This document shows, one piece after another, positions 1-5,901 of a DNA stretch of 5,901 bases. The notes beneath the pieces were generated by a model, which did not search any database, was not told the DNA's origin, and saw only the letters and a program-made list of their open reading frames with translations. This DNA comes from Fidelibacterota bacterium (GTDB lineage: Bacteria; Fidelibacterota; Marinisomatia; Marinisomatales; TCS55): assembly GCA_002713455.1 (NCBI GenBank), contig PASX01000003.1:12986-18886 (forward strand), read 5' to 3'. The stretch's first letter is position 1. Every line of letters starts with the position of its first letter. The translations under genes were made by a program, and so were the position numbers.

Positions 1-2028
1 ATTTATAAAAACAATGCTAACAAACCACGTATTGCTATACGTCTTGAGGGAAATGATGATAATTTTCAAGCTATTGGAGCAAAAATTAAAATTGAAGGTG
101 GTGGTATATATCAATCTCGTGAAATAATATCAGGAGGTCGTTATTTATCAGGATCTGACCCATTACAAGTTTTTGCAGCTAATGGCGGTTTTATGTCAGC
201 TGAAATTCAATGGAGAGATGGTACCATTACAGTTATTGACTCATTAGTTAAAAATCAATTATATACAATTAAACAAACTAGAAGTCATTCACTAGCAGTT
301 AAAGAAAATAAATCAGATCCAATTTTTAAAGATGTAAGTCAGCTTCTAAATCATAAACATCATGAAGATCCGTATGATGATTTTTCTCACCAAAGTTTAT
401 TACCAAATAGATTTAGTCAAATGGGCCCAGGAATTTCGTGGTTCGATAGTGATCTCGATGGAGATGATGATTTATTTATTGCAGGGGGTAAGGGTGGTTC
501 AATTGACCACTTTGAAAATATTGATGGAGAATCATTTATCCCTTTTTCTGTTGAAAAAGACTTAAAGCATGATGTTACAACAATAATAAGTACAGTAAAT
601 AATAATGGTGAAAAAGGAATTATTGTTGGGAAAAGTAATTTTGAATCGAATTTTAATGAAAGTAGTATTATTTCTATTTTTTCAAGAAAAGAACAAAATA
701 ATTTTACTAGTATTAATCATATGATCGGACCACTATCTCAGGTGGATATTGATAATGATGGAGATCTCGATATTTTTGCAGGTGGACGCGTGATCCCTGG
801 AGAATATCCAAGACCTGCATCATCAACACTATATATAAATAAAAATGGAGAATATTTTCCTGATGATAAAAATTCAAAAGTTTTATCAAATATAGGACTT
901 GTATCTGGATCTGTATTTAGTGATATAGATAATGATGGCGACCCAGATCTACTGCTTGCGTTAGAATGGGGACCAATTACAATTTTACAAAATGAAAATG
1001 GAATATTAAAAAATATCACATCAAAGGTAAATCTAGATAAATTGAATGGGTGGTGGAATGGGATTGCAACTGGTGATTTCAATGAAGATGGTCTTATAGA
1101 TATTGTGGCAACGAATTGGGGATTAAATACAAAATATCACTTTGATCCATCTCATCCACGAAAAGTATTCTTTAATGATTTTGATAATAATAATGTACTT
1201 GATATTGTAGAAGCACATTATGACGGTGATTTTAATGACCTAGTACCTGAAAGAGGATTTTCATGTATTTCAAATGCAATGCCATTTGTGCGTGAAGAAA
1301 AACAAACTTTTTTAAATTATGCTCAATCATCACTTAATGATATATTTGGTAATACTCTTGAAACTTCACCTTATCTTGAAGCTAATACTTTAGAGAGTGT
1401 AGTATTAATAAACAATGGTGATGGTTTCACATCTTTCCCTCTTCCATTCGAAGCACAGATATCTACTGCAATGCATGCTGGTGTAGCAGATATTAATGGG
1501 GATGGACATGAAGATATATTTTTAAGCCAAAACTTTTTTACAGTTCAAATAGAAACCGATCGCAATGATTCAGGTAGGGGTCTGATAATGCTTGGTGATG
1601 GAAATGGGAATTTTGAAACTATTTATGGTCACAATAGTGGGATATTAGTTTATGGAGATCAGCGAGGCGCAGCATTTTCAGATTATAATATGGATGGTAA
1701 AGTTGATCTTTTAGTTTCACAAAATGGAGCAGAAACAAAATTGTTTCAAAATATTAAAAGCAAATCTGGTGTCAGAGTAATTCTACGGGGTTCAAAATTA
1801 AATCCTTGGGGTTTCGGATCAAAAATTCAAATACAATACAAAGATGGCTCTTTAGGACCTGTTCGTGAAATCCAATCTGGTTCTGGATATTGGTCTCAAA
1901 ATTCACCTGTTCAAATTATGGGATATAATAAACCCGTAAGTGGTGTAAAAATACAATGGCCTGATGGTTCAAGCTCTTTAGAATCTTTCAATGAGGAGAA
2001 AGTTATTATAAAATATACAGGTGATTAG
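1..2028 (+). CDS. VCBS/FG-GAP repeat protein with two ASPIC/UnbV domains (5' partial)
   Basis: The frame is open from the first base, so this is the last 675 residues of a longer protein. The ATG at 193 is internal because an ASPIC/UnbV domain begins before it. Codons counted from base 1: UnbV domain 1 at about 9-88 (QAIGAKIKI, IQWRDGT); seven FG-GAP/VCBS Ca-binding-type loops starting near 149, 249, 308, 359, 393, 497 and 561 (e.g. DIDNDGDLD); a conserved linker at about 417-514 (ERGFSC, MPFV, NNGDGF); UnbV domain 2 at about 590-675 (FGSKIQIQ, SGSGYWSQ, IQWPDGSS). The fifth loop is degenerate (DFDNNNVLD). FG-GAP blades fold into a propeller, and UnbV domains resemble those of CRTAC1-like extracellular proteins. 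Related Bacteroidota proteins, from memory, run to about 1,100 residues, so some 400 are probably missing, including any signal peptide. A secreted or surface location is likely; the ligand is unknown. No type IX secretion C-terminal domain is visible. The gene ends in TAG, overlapping the stop codon of the convergent gene. Confidence 0.93.
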   Translation: MYKNNANKPRIAIRLEGNDDNFQAIGAKIKIEGGGIYQSREIISGGRYLSGSDPLQVFAANGGFMSAEIQWRDGTITVIDSLVKNQLYTIKQTRSHSLAVKENKSDPIFKDVSQLLNHKHHEDPYDDFSHQSLLPNRFSQMGPGISWFDSDLDGDDDLFIAGGKGGSIDHFENIDGESFIPFSVEKDLKHDVTTIISTVNNNGEKGIIVGKSNFESNFNESSIISIFSRKEQNNFTSINHMIGPLSQVDIDNDGDLDIFAGGRVIPGEYPRPASSTLYINKNGEYFPDDKNSKVLSNIGLVSGSVFSDIDNDGDPDLLLALEWGPITILQNENGILKNITSKVNLDKLNGWWNGIATGDFNEDGLIDIVATNWGLNTKYHFDPSHPRKVFFNDFDNNNVLDIVEAHYDGDFNDLVPERGFSCISNAMPFVREEKQTFLNYAQSSLNDIFGNTLETSPYLEANTLESVVLINNGDGFTSFPLPFEAQISTAMHAGVADINGDGHEDIFLSQNFFTVQIETDRNDSGRGLIMLGDGNGNFETIYGHNSGILVYGDQRGAAFSDYNMDGKVDLLVSQNGAETKLFQNIKSKSGVRVILRGSKLNPWGFGSKIQIQYKDGSLGPVREIQSGSGYWSQNSPVQIMGYNKPVSGVKIQWPDGSSSLESFNEEKVIIKYTGD

Positions 2029-3155
2029 TTATCCATTTTCCAGAACGCAATCCCTCCAGCTTGTTTCCCAATTTCTGCAGTTGCAACTGCTTTTAACTTC
2101 TTTAAATCAAAAATTTCAACAGCACCTGGTTCTTTACCAATCCCTTCAACTGATACAAATGCATATCTACTATCTGGTGAAATAACAACCCCATGAGTGA
2201 CTTTCCTTGTATTTTTGAATTTTGCAATTTCTTTACCAGTTGCTAGGTCCCATACGCCTGTCTTAGCAGCGCTTTTGTAAGTCACAACTAAATACTTACC
2301 ATCTTCACTTACTTCACAATTATAGGGACCTTTATCGGTTTTAAATGTTCTGGTGATTTTCCACTTATTTACATCTATTTCAACAACATTATCTGTTCCA
2401 TTATTGACCACATAAAGAAAATTGTCATTCGGATGTGGATAAACCCAAGTTGGTTTTTCAGCAGGCATATTATGGCTCATAGAATTCATTTTCATTTTAC
2501 TATGATTCATCCCTTTCATATTGTGTCCACTATGTTTGTTCATTTTCTTCATTGGTGATGTGGAAAGGGTACGCTTTAATTCCATAGTCATAGCATCAAT
2601 TTCATATAATTCACCTGACATCATTGCAACTGAATAGTGCTTTAATCCATTGTTTAATAATCTGGATCCATGTGGCATAATACCGGTTTCAACTCTTTCA
2701 ATCTCAATCATTTCATCAGGATCAACAATTGACACATCACTAACTTCACTATGACCGCCATGTAAATTAAAATTCACAATATATAATAATCCTGTGGCAT
2801 TAGAGATTCCCATCGTTGCCGGGAACAACCCTAGCTCAACACGATCAACCATCTTATCAGTACCTGTTTCATATTTATATAAATGACCATATGGCATACC
2901 ATGGGCCATCGATAAATACCAATAATCACCATCAGGTGATATTGAAATTCCATGTGGACCTTCAATTTCAACTGGCCATACACCAACAGGTATACGTTTT
3001 TCTACGTGAGCTACTTTTCCATCAAAACGAATTAAAGCTACTTCATCCTCAGATTCTGCAGTACAATATATATAGTAATCTCTAGCAGATAGACTATTTA
3101 TTATTATTGTAATAACGAATATAAATTGAACTGTTCTTTTCATATTTCTACTCAT
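2025..3155 (-). CDS. Exported YncE/YVTN-family beta-propeller protein with Met/His-rich loop
   Basis: A 376-residue protein that looks complete. The N-terminus is a signal peptide: charged KR, hydrophobic core FIFVITIII, probable cleavage after SLSA near residue 24. The rest is a single propeller of repeated strands, e.g. GISISPDGDYWYLS (69-82), a textbook YVTN blade LYVVNNGTDNVVEID (247-261), and SPDSRYAFVSVEG (326-338). Several blades open with His-Gly: GPHG (67-70), MPHG (160-163), THG (320-322). An insertion at 202-230 is rich in Met and His. YVTN propellers include YncE and the d1-haem domain of cytochrome cd1; no haem-binding signature could be assigned, so the ligand is unknown. Two starts are possible: M1 at 3155, directly after the upstream stop (TAAATG), or M5 at 3143, which gives the cleaner signal peptide (MKRTVQ) and has a weak GAG seven bases upstream. 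It is probably translated by coupling as the last gene of the minus-strand operon. Confidence 0.9.
   Translation of the reverse strand: MSRNMKRTVQFIFVITIIINSLSARDYYIYCTAESEDEVALIRFDGKVAHVEKRIPVGVWPVEIEGPHGISISPDGDYWYLSMAHGMPYGHLYKYETGTDKMVDRVELGLFPATMGISNATGLLYIVNFNLHGGHSEVSDVSIVDPDEMIEIERVETGIMPHGSRLLNNGLKHYSVAMMSGELYEIDAMTMELKRTLSTSPMKKMNKHSGHNMKGMNHSKMKMNSMSHNMPAEKPTWVYPHPNDNFLYVVNNGTDNVVEIDVNKWKITRTFKTDKGPYNCEVSEDGKYLVVTYKSAAKTGVWDLATGKEIAKFKNTRKVTHGVVISPDSRYAFVSVEGIGKEPGAVEIFDLKKLKAVATAEIGKQAGGIAFWKMDN
2466..2552 (-). other. Met/His-rich segment within the propeller (possible copper-binding loop)
   Basis: This segment encodes residues 202-230 of the YVTN propeller. It holds Met at 202, 205, 213, 216, 221, 223, 226 and 230, and His at 208, 211, 218 and 228, with Lys, Asn and Ser between them and no acidic or aromatic residues. 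It lies between two recognisable blades (YEIDAMTMELKRTL before, WVYPHPNDNFLYVV after), so it reads as an inserted loop. Clustered Met and His on an exported protein resemble the soft-metal binding segments of periplasmic copper-handling proteins. Metal binding here is inferred from composition only. Confidence 0.6.
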
Positions 3156-5201
3156 TTAATTTGTCCCATATCTTGTTTCATCTTCTAATTTTATTGCCCA
3201 TAGACCATTATTCATATCTGAAAAATAAATTAAACCTTTATATGGCATTGTGCCCCAAACGTTTGGACGATTAGCCATAAACCCATCAGGGTCGCTTGAT
3301 AGAAAAAATGCTATTTCTCTACCTTGAGCATATATATCACCCATTAATTCTCCAGAAATATCAACAACTCTTAAACCACCTTGATAATATGAAGCAAGCA
3401 AAGTATCACCATGAACCCAATGATTATGTGAGCCTGCCTCAGGTACTTGATAAACAGCGCTCTCTTTAGGATTTTTTGGATCAGTAAAATCAAGGAAATG
3501 AAAGCCGCCTGCCATACCAAATTGATTGCCCCACTCATCACCTGCAATAATATAAAATTTATCAGTTGATTGGCTAATAAAGGGAAAAGCTGCATGATTA
3601 TGTCCATTAGGATCAGACATTCCTGCAAGCTTTACTGGATTACCTGGACTACCTTGTCCTGTCATAGCAAGTAAGGGGTTATACTTCATCTTAGATCTAT
3701 TCTTTTCATTAAATTTTATTCCTCCTACATCCACAGCATGTACACCATCTGCCCAGTTTGAAGAATATGCAATACCATCTTCTATCCATACATCATGAAC
3801 TCCATGACCAGGGGTATCTAATTCATAACGCCCAACTCGAAAGGGGTTATATGGATCTTCGATATTTATAATATCATATTTACGTCCATTATTTACAGCA
3901 TAAACGTGATTATCATAGATGAAAACATTATGAACGCCACCGGTCATGTCATCATTAAACTCTGCTGTTATTTTTACATTAAATGGATCCGTAATATCTA
4001 AAACTACAAATCCATTCTTGCGATTAGAGGCACCTTCGCGAGTTATAACAGCAACTCTTCCATCTTCCGAAACTTTTACATCATTTACTGTCCTAGCATC
4101 TACAGTAATTGTATCAATAATTGCCATTTTAGAAGGGTCTGTTACATCCCAAAAATAAGCCTCACCGTTGGCTCCCCATGTACCAGTTACCGCAAAATCT
4201 TTACCTTTATGTTTTTCAACTCCTGGCCAAACCCATAAATCTGAAGTATTAACATTAGAAACAGTTCCATGGCCAACTACTCTTACGCGCTTTTTAACAT
4301 TTCTAGGAATAACTTTTATTGTTTTCCTAGCAGAAAACCCTCCGGATTGTGCAGTGATTGTAAAAACACCAGGTGTTTCAGCAACAAACTTACCTGAAGT
4401 ATTAATTAATGCTGCTGCAGGAAGACCTATTCCATATTCAGCTTTTCCATTATATGAATAAACTATAGGTACATCTTTAATATGGCGGCCTGACCTATCT
4501 AAAGGTTTTGCTGAAAGATGTAATACATCTCCTGTTCTAATTATATTTTTTTCTGCTTCCAATGAAATTTTTCTAACAGGATTTTTAACTATCTTTATTT
4601 CAAATGATTCAGAAATATTATCAGCGTTAGCAACTACATTTACTTTACCAGTTTTTTTTGCGTTTAAATTTCCGTAGTCGTCAAATTCAGCAATATTACT
4701 ATTGGAAGTTGATAATTTTACTTTAGCATCGCCCCTTAATAAATTCGCATCATCAAATACCGTGGTCTTATATTGGAGAGACGTTCCTACGTATAGCTTT
4801 TTCTGTGGGTTATCAAAAACTATCCTGTTCAATGGGGGAAAAGGAACTTGAACAGTCATTCCACCATAAACTCTGTCCTCTCTCTTTTGCGAAATACTTC
4901 TAACGCTTAATGTTAATTTCCCTGGTTTATATGGTTTTATACTTACAGTCGCAACACCTGTAGAATCGCTAATTCTTGGGCTTGACTCTAGAGATCTTCT
5001 AGGGCGACCATAGACGTAGAATGGGTTATTTGCTAATTCTCCATTAGAATTAACCAATTTAATAGTGACTGATCCAGTTTCTCCAACCTGTAAAAATAAT
5101 GAATCTGGTTCAAAAATAAATTTGGCTTTTTCCTCAGCTTTTTCTTGCGTGAAAACAAAACCAAATAAAAGTAAACATATTATCAAAAAATATTTTTTCA
5201 T
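3156..5201 (-). CDS. Exported Ig-like/BIG2 plus LVIVD-repeat beta-propeller protein
   Basis: Two in-frame starts exist: ATG at 5213 (685 residues) and ATG at 5201 (681 residues). The second is preferred because GGAG lies six bases before it and it begins a clean signal peptide (MKKYFLIICLLLFGFVF). Residues below count from 5213. Three Ig-like domains follow: about 31-123; about 126-208, a BIG2-like domain (YGNLNAKKTGKVNVVA at 180-195); and about 212-302. Residues 303-685 form a propeller of LVIVD-type repeats with a D-(I/V/F)-T-D-P signature: FWDVTDP (354-360), VVLDITDP (403-410), INIEDP (449-454), FHFLDFTDP (571-579), RVVDIS (615-620). Blades start with His: GVHNV (426), GVHDV (471), GHNH (537), SHNH (595). 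The only cysteine is in the signal peptide. Ig-like domains commonly serve as stalks or adhesive modules on surface proteins, so a periplasmic or surface role is likely; ligand and activity are unknown. It lies 4 nt (from 5213) or 16 nt (from 5201) after its paralogue and abuts the next gene. Confidence 0.92.
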   Translation of the reverse strand: MKKYFLIICLLLFGFVFTQEKAEEKAKFIFEPDSLFLQVGETGSVTIKLVNSNGELANNPFYVYGRPRRSLESSPRISDSTGVATVSIKPYKPGKLTLSVRSISQKREDRVYGGMTVQVPFPPLNRIVFDNPQKKLYVGTSLQYKTTVFDDANLLRGDAKVKLSTSNSNIAEFDDYGNLNAKKTGKVNVVANADNISESFEIKIVKNPVRKISLEAEKNIIRTGDVLHLSAKPLDRSGRHIKDVPIVYSYNGKAEYGIGLPAAALINTSGKFVAETPGVFTITAQSGGFSARKTIKVIPRNVKKRVRVVGHGTVSNVNTSDLWVWPGVEKHKGKDFAVTGTWGANGEAYFWDVTDPSKMAIIDTITVDARTVNDVKVSEDGRVAVITREGASNRKNGFVVLDITDPFNVKITAEFNDDMTGGVHNVFIYDNHVYAVNNGRKYDIINIEDPYNPFRVGRYELDTPGHGVHDVWIEDGIAYSSNWADGVHAVDVGGIKFNEKNRSKMKYNPLLAMTGQGSPGNPVKLAGMSDPNGHNHAAFPFISQSTDKFYIIAGDEWGNQFGMAGGFHFLDFTDPKNPKESAVYQVPEAGSHNHWVHGDTLLASYYQGGLRVVDISGELMGDIYAQGREIAFFLSSDPDGFMANRPNVWGTMPYKGLIYFSDMNNGLWAIKLEDETRYGTN
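3752..3782 (-). repeat. 31-bp perfect repeat, copy 1 (intragenic, paralogue pair)
   Basis: This block is identical, base for base, to 5841-5871 in the same orientation. It encodes the shared EDGIAYSSNW stretch of the LVIVD propeller. The bases just outside differ (G against C at one end, T against A at the other). It lies inside a longer duplicated region, 3156-3812 against 5218-5901, that is otherwise clearly diverged at third codon positions. Confidence 0.85.
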
Positions 5202-5207
5202 TTTAAT

Positions 5208-5211
5208 CTCC
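5208..5211 (-). promoter_or_regulatory. Shine-Dalgarno GGAG deciding the start at 5201
   Basis: On the minus strand the sequence reads ATGGAG, then ATTAAA, then ATG. The GGAG core is six bases from the second ATG (5201-5199), ideal spacing for that start. The first ATG (5213-5211) contributes its own G to this motif and has no comparable site before it; it follows the upstream stop by only four bases. This favours the downstream ATG and removes four residues (MEIK) from the longest reading. Confidence 0.6.
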
Positions 5212-5217
5212 ATTTAT

Positions 5218-5901
5218 TTAAGGCGTATCTAATTTATTTTCATCAACAAGTTGAATACAGTATAAACCTGAATTCATATCAGCTATAAAAATATAATTTT
5301 TATATGGCTGTGCGCCCCATACCATTGGGGCATTGGGTATTTTACCTTCTTTATGTGCCGATTGATAAACGCCTATTTCTCTGCCTTGATTGTAAATATC
5401 TCCTAATAATTCACCAGAAATATCTACAATACGTAATCCGCCCTGATAAAATCCCGCAATGAGCGTATCTCCATGAACCCAGAGATTGTGAGATCCTGCC
5501 TCAGGGACTTGATAAAGGGCATCTTCTTTTGGATTATCAGGATCAGAAAAGTTTAAAAAGTGGAATCCACCTCGAGGGTTTGAAGGTTTTCCCTGTGTTG
5601 CCATGACCCCCGAAGGAAATATTTCATCTCCACTAATAATGTAAAATTGATTGGTTGATTGACTCAAAAATGGAAATGCAGCATGATTACGTCCAGTTGG
5701 GTCACCCATCTCTGCTAATTTTTTTGGTGAAGCTGGACTCCCCTGACCTGCTTTTATGAGTAATGGATTATATTGAGATTTTGAACGGTCAGATTCATCA
5801 AATTTTATACCTCCAATATCAACAGCTACTACTCCATCACCCCAGTTTGAAGAATATGCAATACCATCTTCAATCCAAACATCATGTATACTATGGCCTG
5901 G
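5218..5901 (-). CDS. LVIVD-repeat beta-propeller protein, paralogue of the downstream gene (5' partial)
   Basis: The frame is open to the window edge, so this is the C-terminal 227 residues of a longer protein. The methionine codon at 5709 is internal: homology to the downstream paralogue continues without a break from there to 5901 (PGHSIHDVWIEDG against PGHGVHDVWIEDG). Residues count from the window edge. LVIVD-type strands include VVAVDIGG (24-31), FHFLNFSDPDNP (113-124), LRIVDISGEL (156-165) and the terminal NSGLYCIQL (210-218). Identity to residues 468-685 of the downstream protein is about 70% by hand alignment. The main difference is about nine extra residues after GDE (GVMATQGKPSNP region, 98-109). 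Two His of the paralogue are replaced: GHNH becomes GRNH (R71) and SHNH becomes SHNL (L140). Whether this protein also has a signal peptide and Ig-like domains cannot be seen. It is the upstream member of the operon, with its stop 4 nt before the first possible start of the next gene. Confidence 0.9.
   Translation of the reverse strand, partial: PGHSIHDVWIEDGIAYSSNWGDGVVAVDIGGIKFDESDRSKSQYNPLLIKAGQGSPASPKKLAEMGDPTGRNHAAFPFLSQSTNQFYIISGDEIFPSGVMATQGKPSNPRGGFHFLNFSDPDNPKEDALYQVPEAGSHNLWVHGDTLIAGFYQGGLRIVDISGELLGDIYNQGREIGVYQSAHKEGKIPNAPMVWGAQPYKNYIFIADMNSGLYCIQLVDENKLDTP
5841..5871 (-). repeat. 31-bp perfect repeat, copy 2 (intragenic, paralogue pair)
   Basis: This is the second copy of the block at 3752-3782, about 2.1 kb away in direct orientation within the upstream paralogue. 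Direct repeats of this kind can mediate recombination between tandem genes, which would delete or fuse them. Only the identity itself is observed here. Confidence 0.85.

Noticed and set aside
362..565. 67-codon open frame inside the UnbV gene
   Set aside because: It is a +1-type shadow of the FG-GAP coding frame, with no domain or ribosome binding site.
738..1082. 114-codon open frame antisense to the FG-GAP region
   Set aside because: Its Ser/Pro-rich repeats are the reverse complement of the Asp/Asn/Gly-rich calcium loops; no domain or start signal supports it.
193..2028. ATG at 193 as the true start of the plus-strand gene
   Set aside because: The frame is open to base 1, and codons 9-64 encode the first part of an UnbV domain that continues past this ATG.
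1990..2060. Intrinsic terminator between the convergent genes
   Set aside because: I could find no GC-rich hairpin with a T-run by eye; the coding sequences overlap there.
2025..3155. Identification as nitrite reductase (cytochrome cd1) or nitrous oxide reductase
   Set aside because: Only the general propeller fold and some His-Gly motifs agree. There is no c-haem CXXCH motif, no CuA-type domain and no assignable active-site set.
2816..3628. Open frames at 2816-3085 (+) and 3371-3628 (-) in other frames of the propeller genes
   Set aside because: They overlap clear propeller-coding sequence and have no family resemblance; the second is a frame-shifted shadow on the same strand.
3946..4461. 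Two plus-strand open frames (70 and 97 codons) opposite the Ig/LVIVD gene
   Set aside because: Both lie wholly inside a well-supported gene on the other strand and show no recognisable domain.
3156..5213. Type IX secretion sorting domain or lipoprotein anchor
   Set aside because: The C-terminus ends within the last propeller strand, and the only cysteine (residue 13) lies inside the hydrophobic core, not in a lipobox.
5218..5709. ATG at 5709 as the start of the upstream LVIVD gene
   Set aside because: Homology to the downstream paralogue continues unbroken from 5709 to the window edge in the same frame.

Overview
The window is AT-rich and almost wholly coding. It holds two convergent transcription units of predicted exported beta-propeller proteins. 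Short intergenic gaps, sparse Shine-Dalgarno sequences, tandem FG-GAP/UnbV architecture, and LVIVD-repeat and YVTN-type propellers suggest a member of the Bacteroidota/Marinimicrobia (FCB) group, probably aquatic or marine. This placement is inferred from protein families and base composition; no marker gene is present.

Layout. Plus strand, 1-2028: the 3' part of a large VCBS/FG-GAP protein with two ASPIC/UnbV domains, its 5' end lying outside the window. Minus strand, 5901 down to 2025: three genes packed head to tail. They are (a) the C-terminal 227 residues of an LVIVD-repeat propeller protein (5218-5901, cut by the window edge), (b) a complete protein with a signal peptide, about three Ig-like domains and an LVIVD-repeat propeller (3156-5201/5213), and (c) a YncE/YVTN-type propeller with a signal peptide and an unusual Met/His-rich loop (2025-3155). 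The gaps inside this unit are 4 and 0 nt, so the three genes are very likely one operon, with (c) distal. The convergent stop codons overlap at 2025-2028. No stretch over 300 bases lacks a gene, and no RNA gene, mobile element or CRISPR array was seen.

Genes (a) and (b) are tandem paralogues, about 70% identical by hand alignment over their shared C-terminal region, and share a perfect 31-bp block. All propellers in the operon carry histidines at recurring positions near the start of blade strands, and gene (c) adds a loop of 8 Met and 4 His. A working hypothesis is a secreted or periplasmic propeller set that binds metal (copper being the obvious candidate for Met/His) or a cofactor. This is inference: nothing in the sequence proves a catalytic activity, and none of these families has a well-defined biochemical role.
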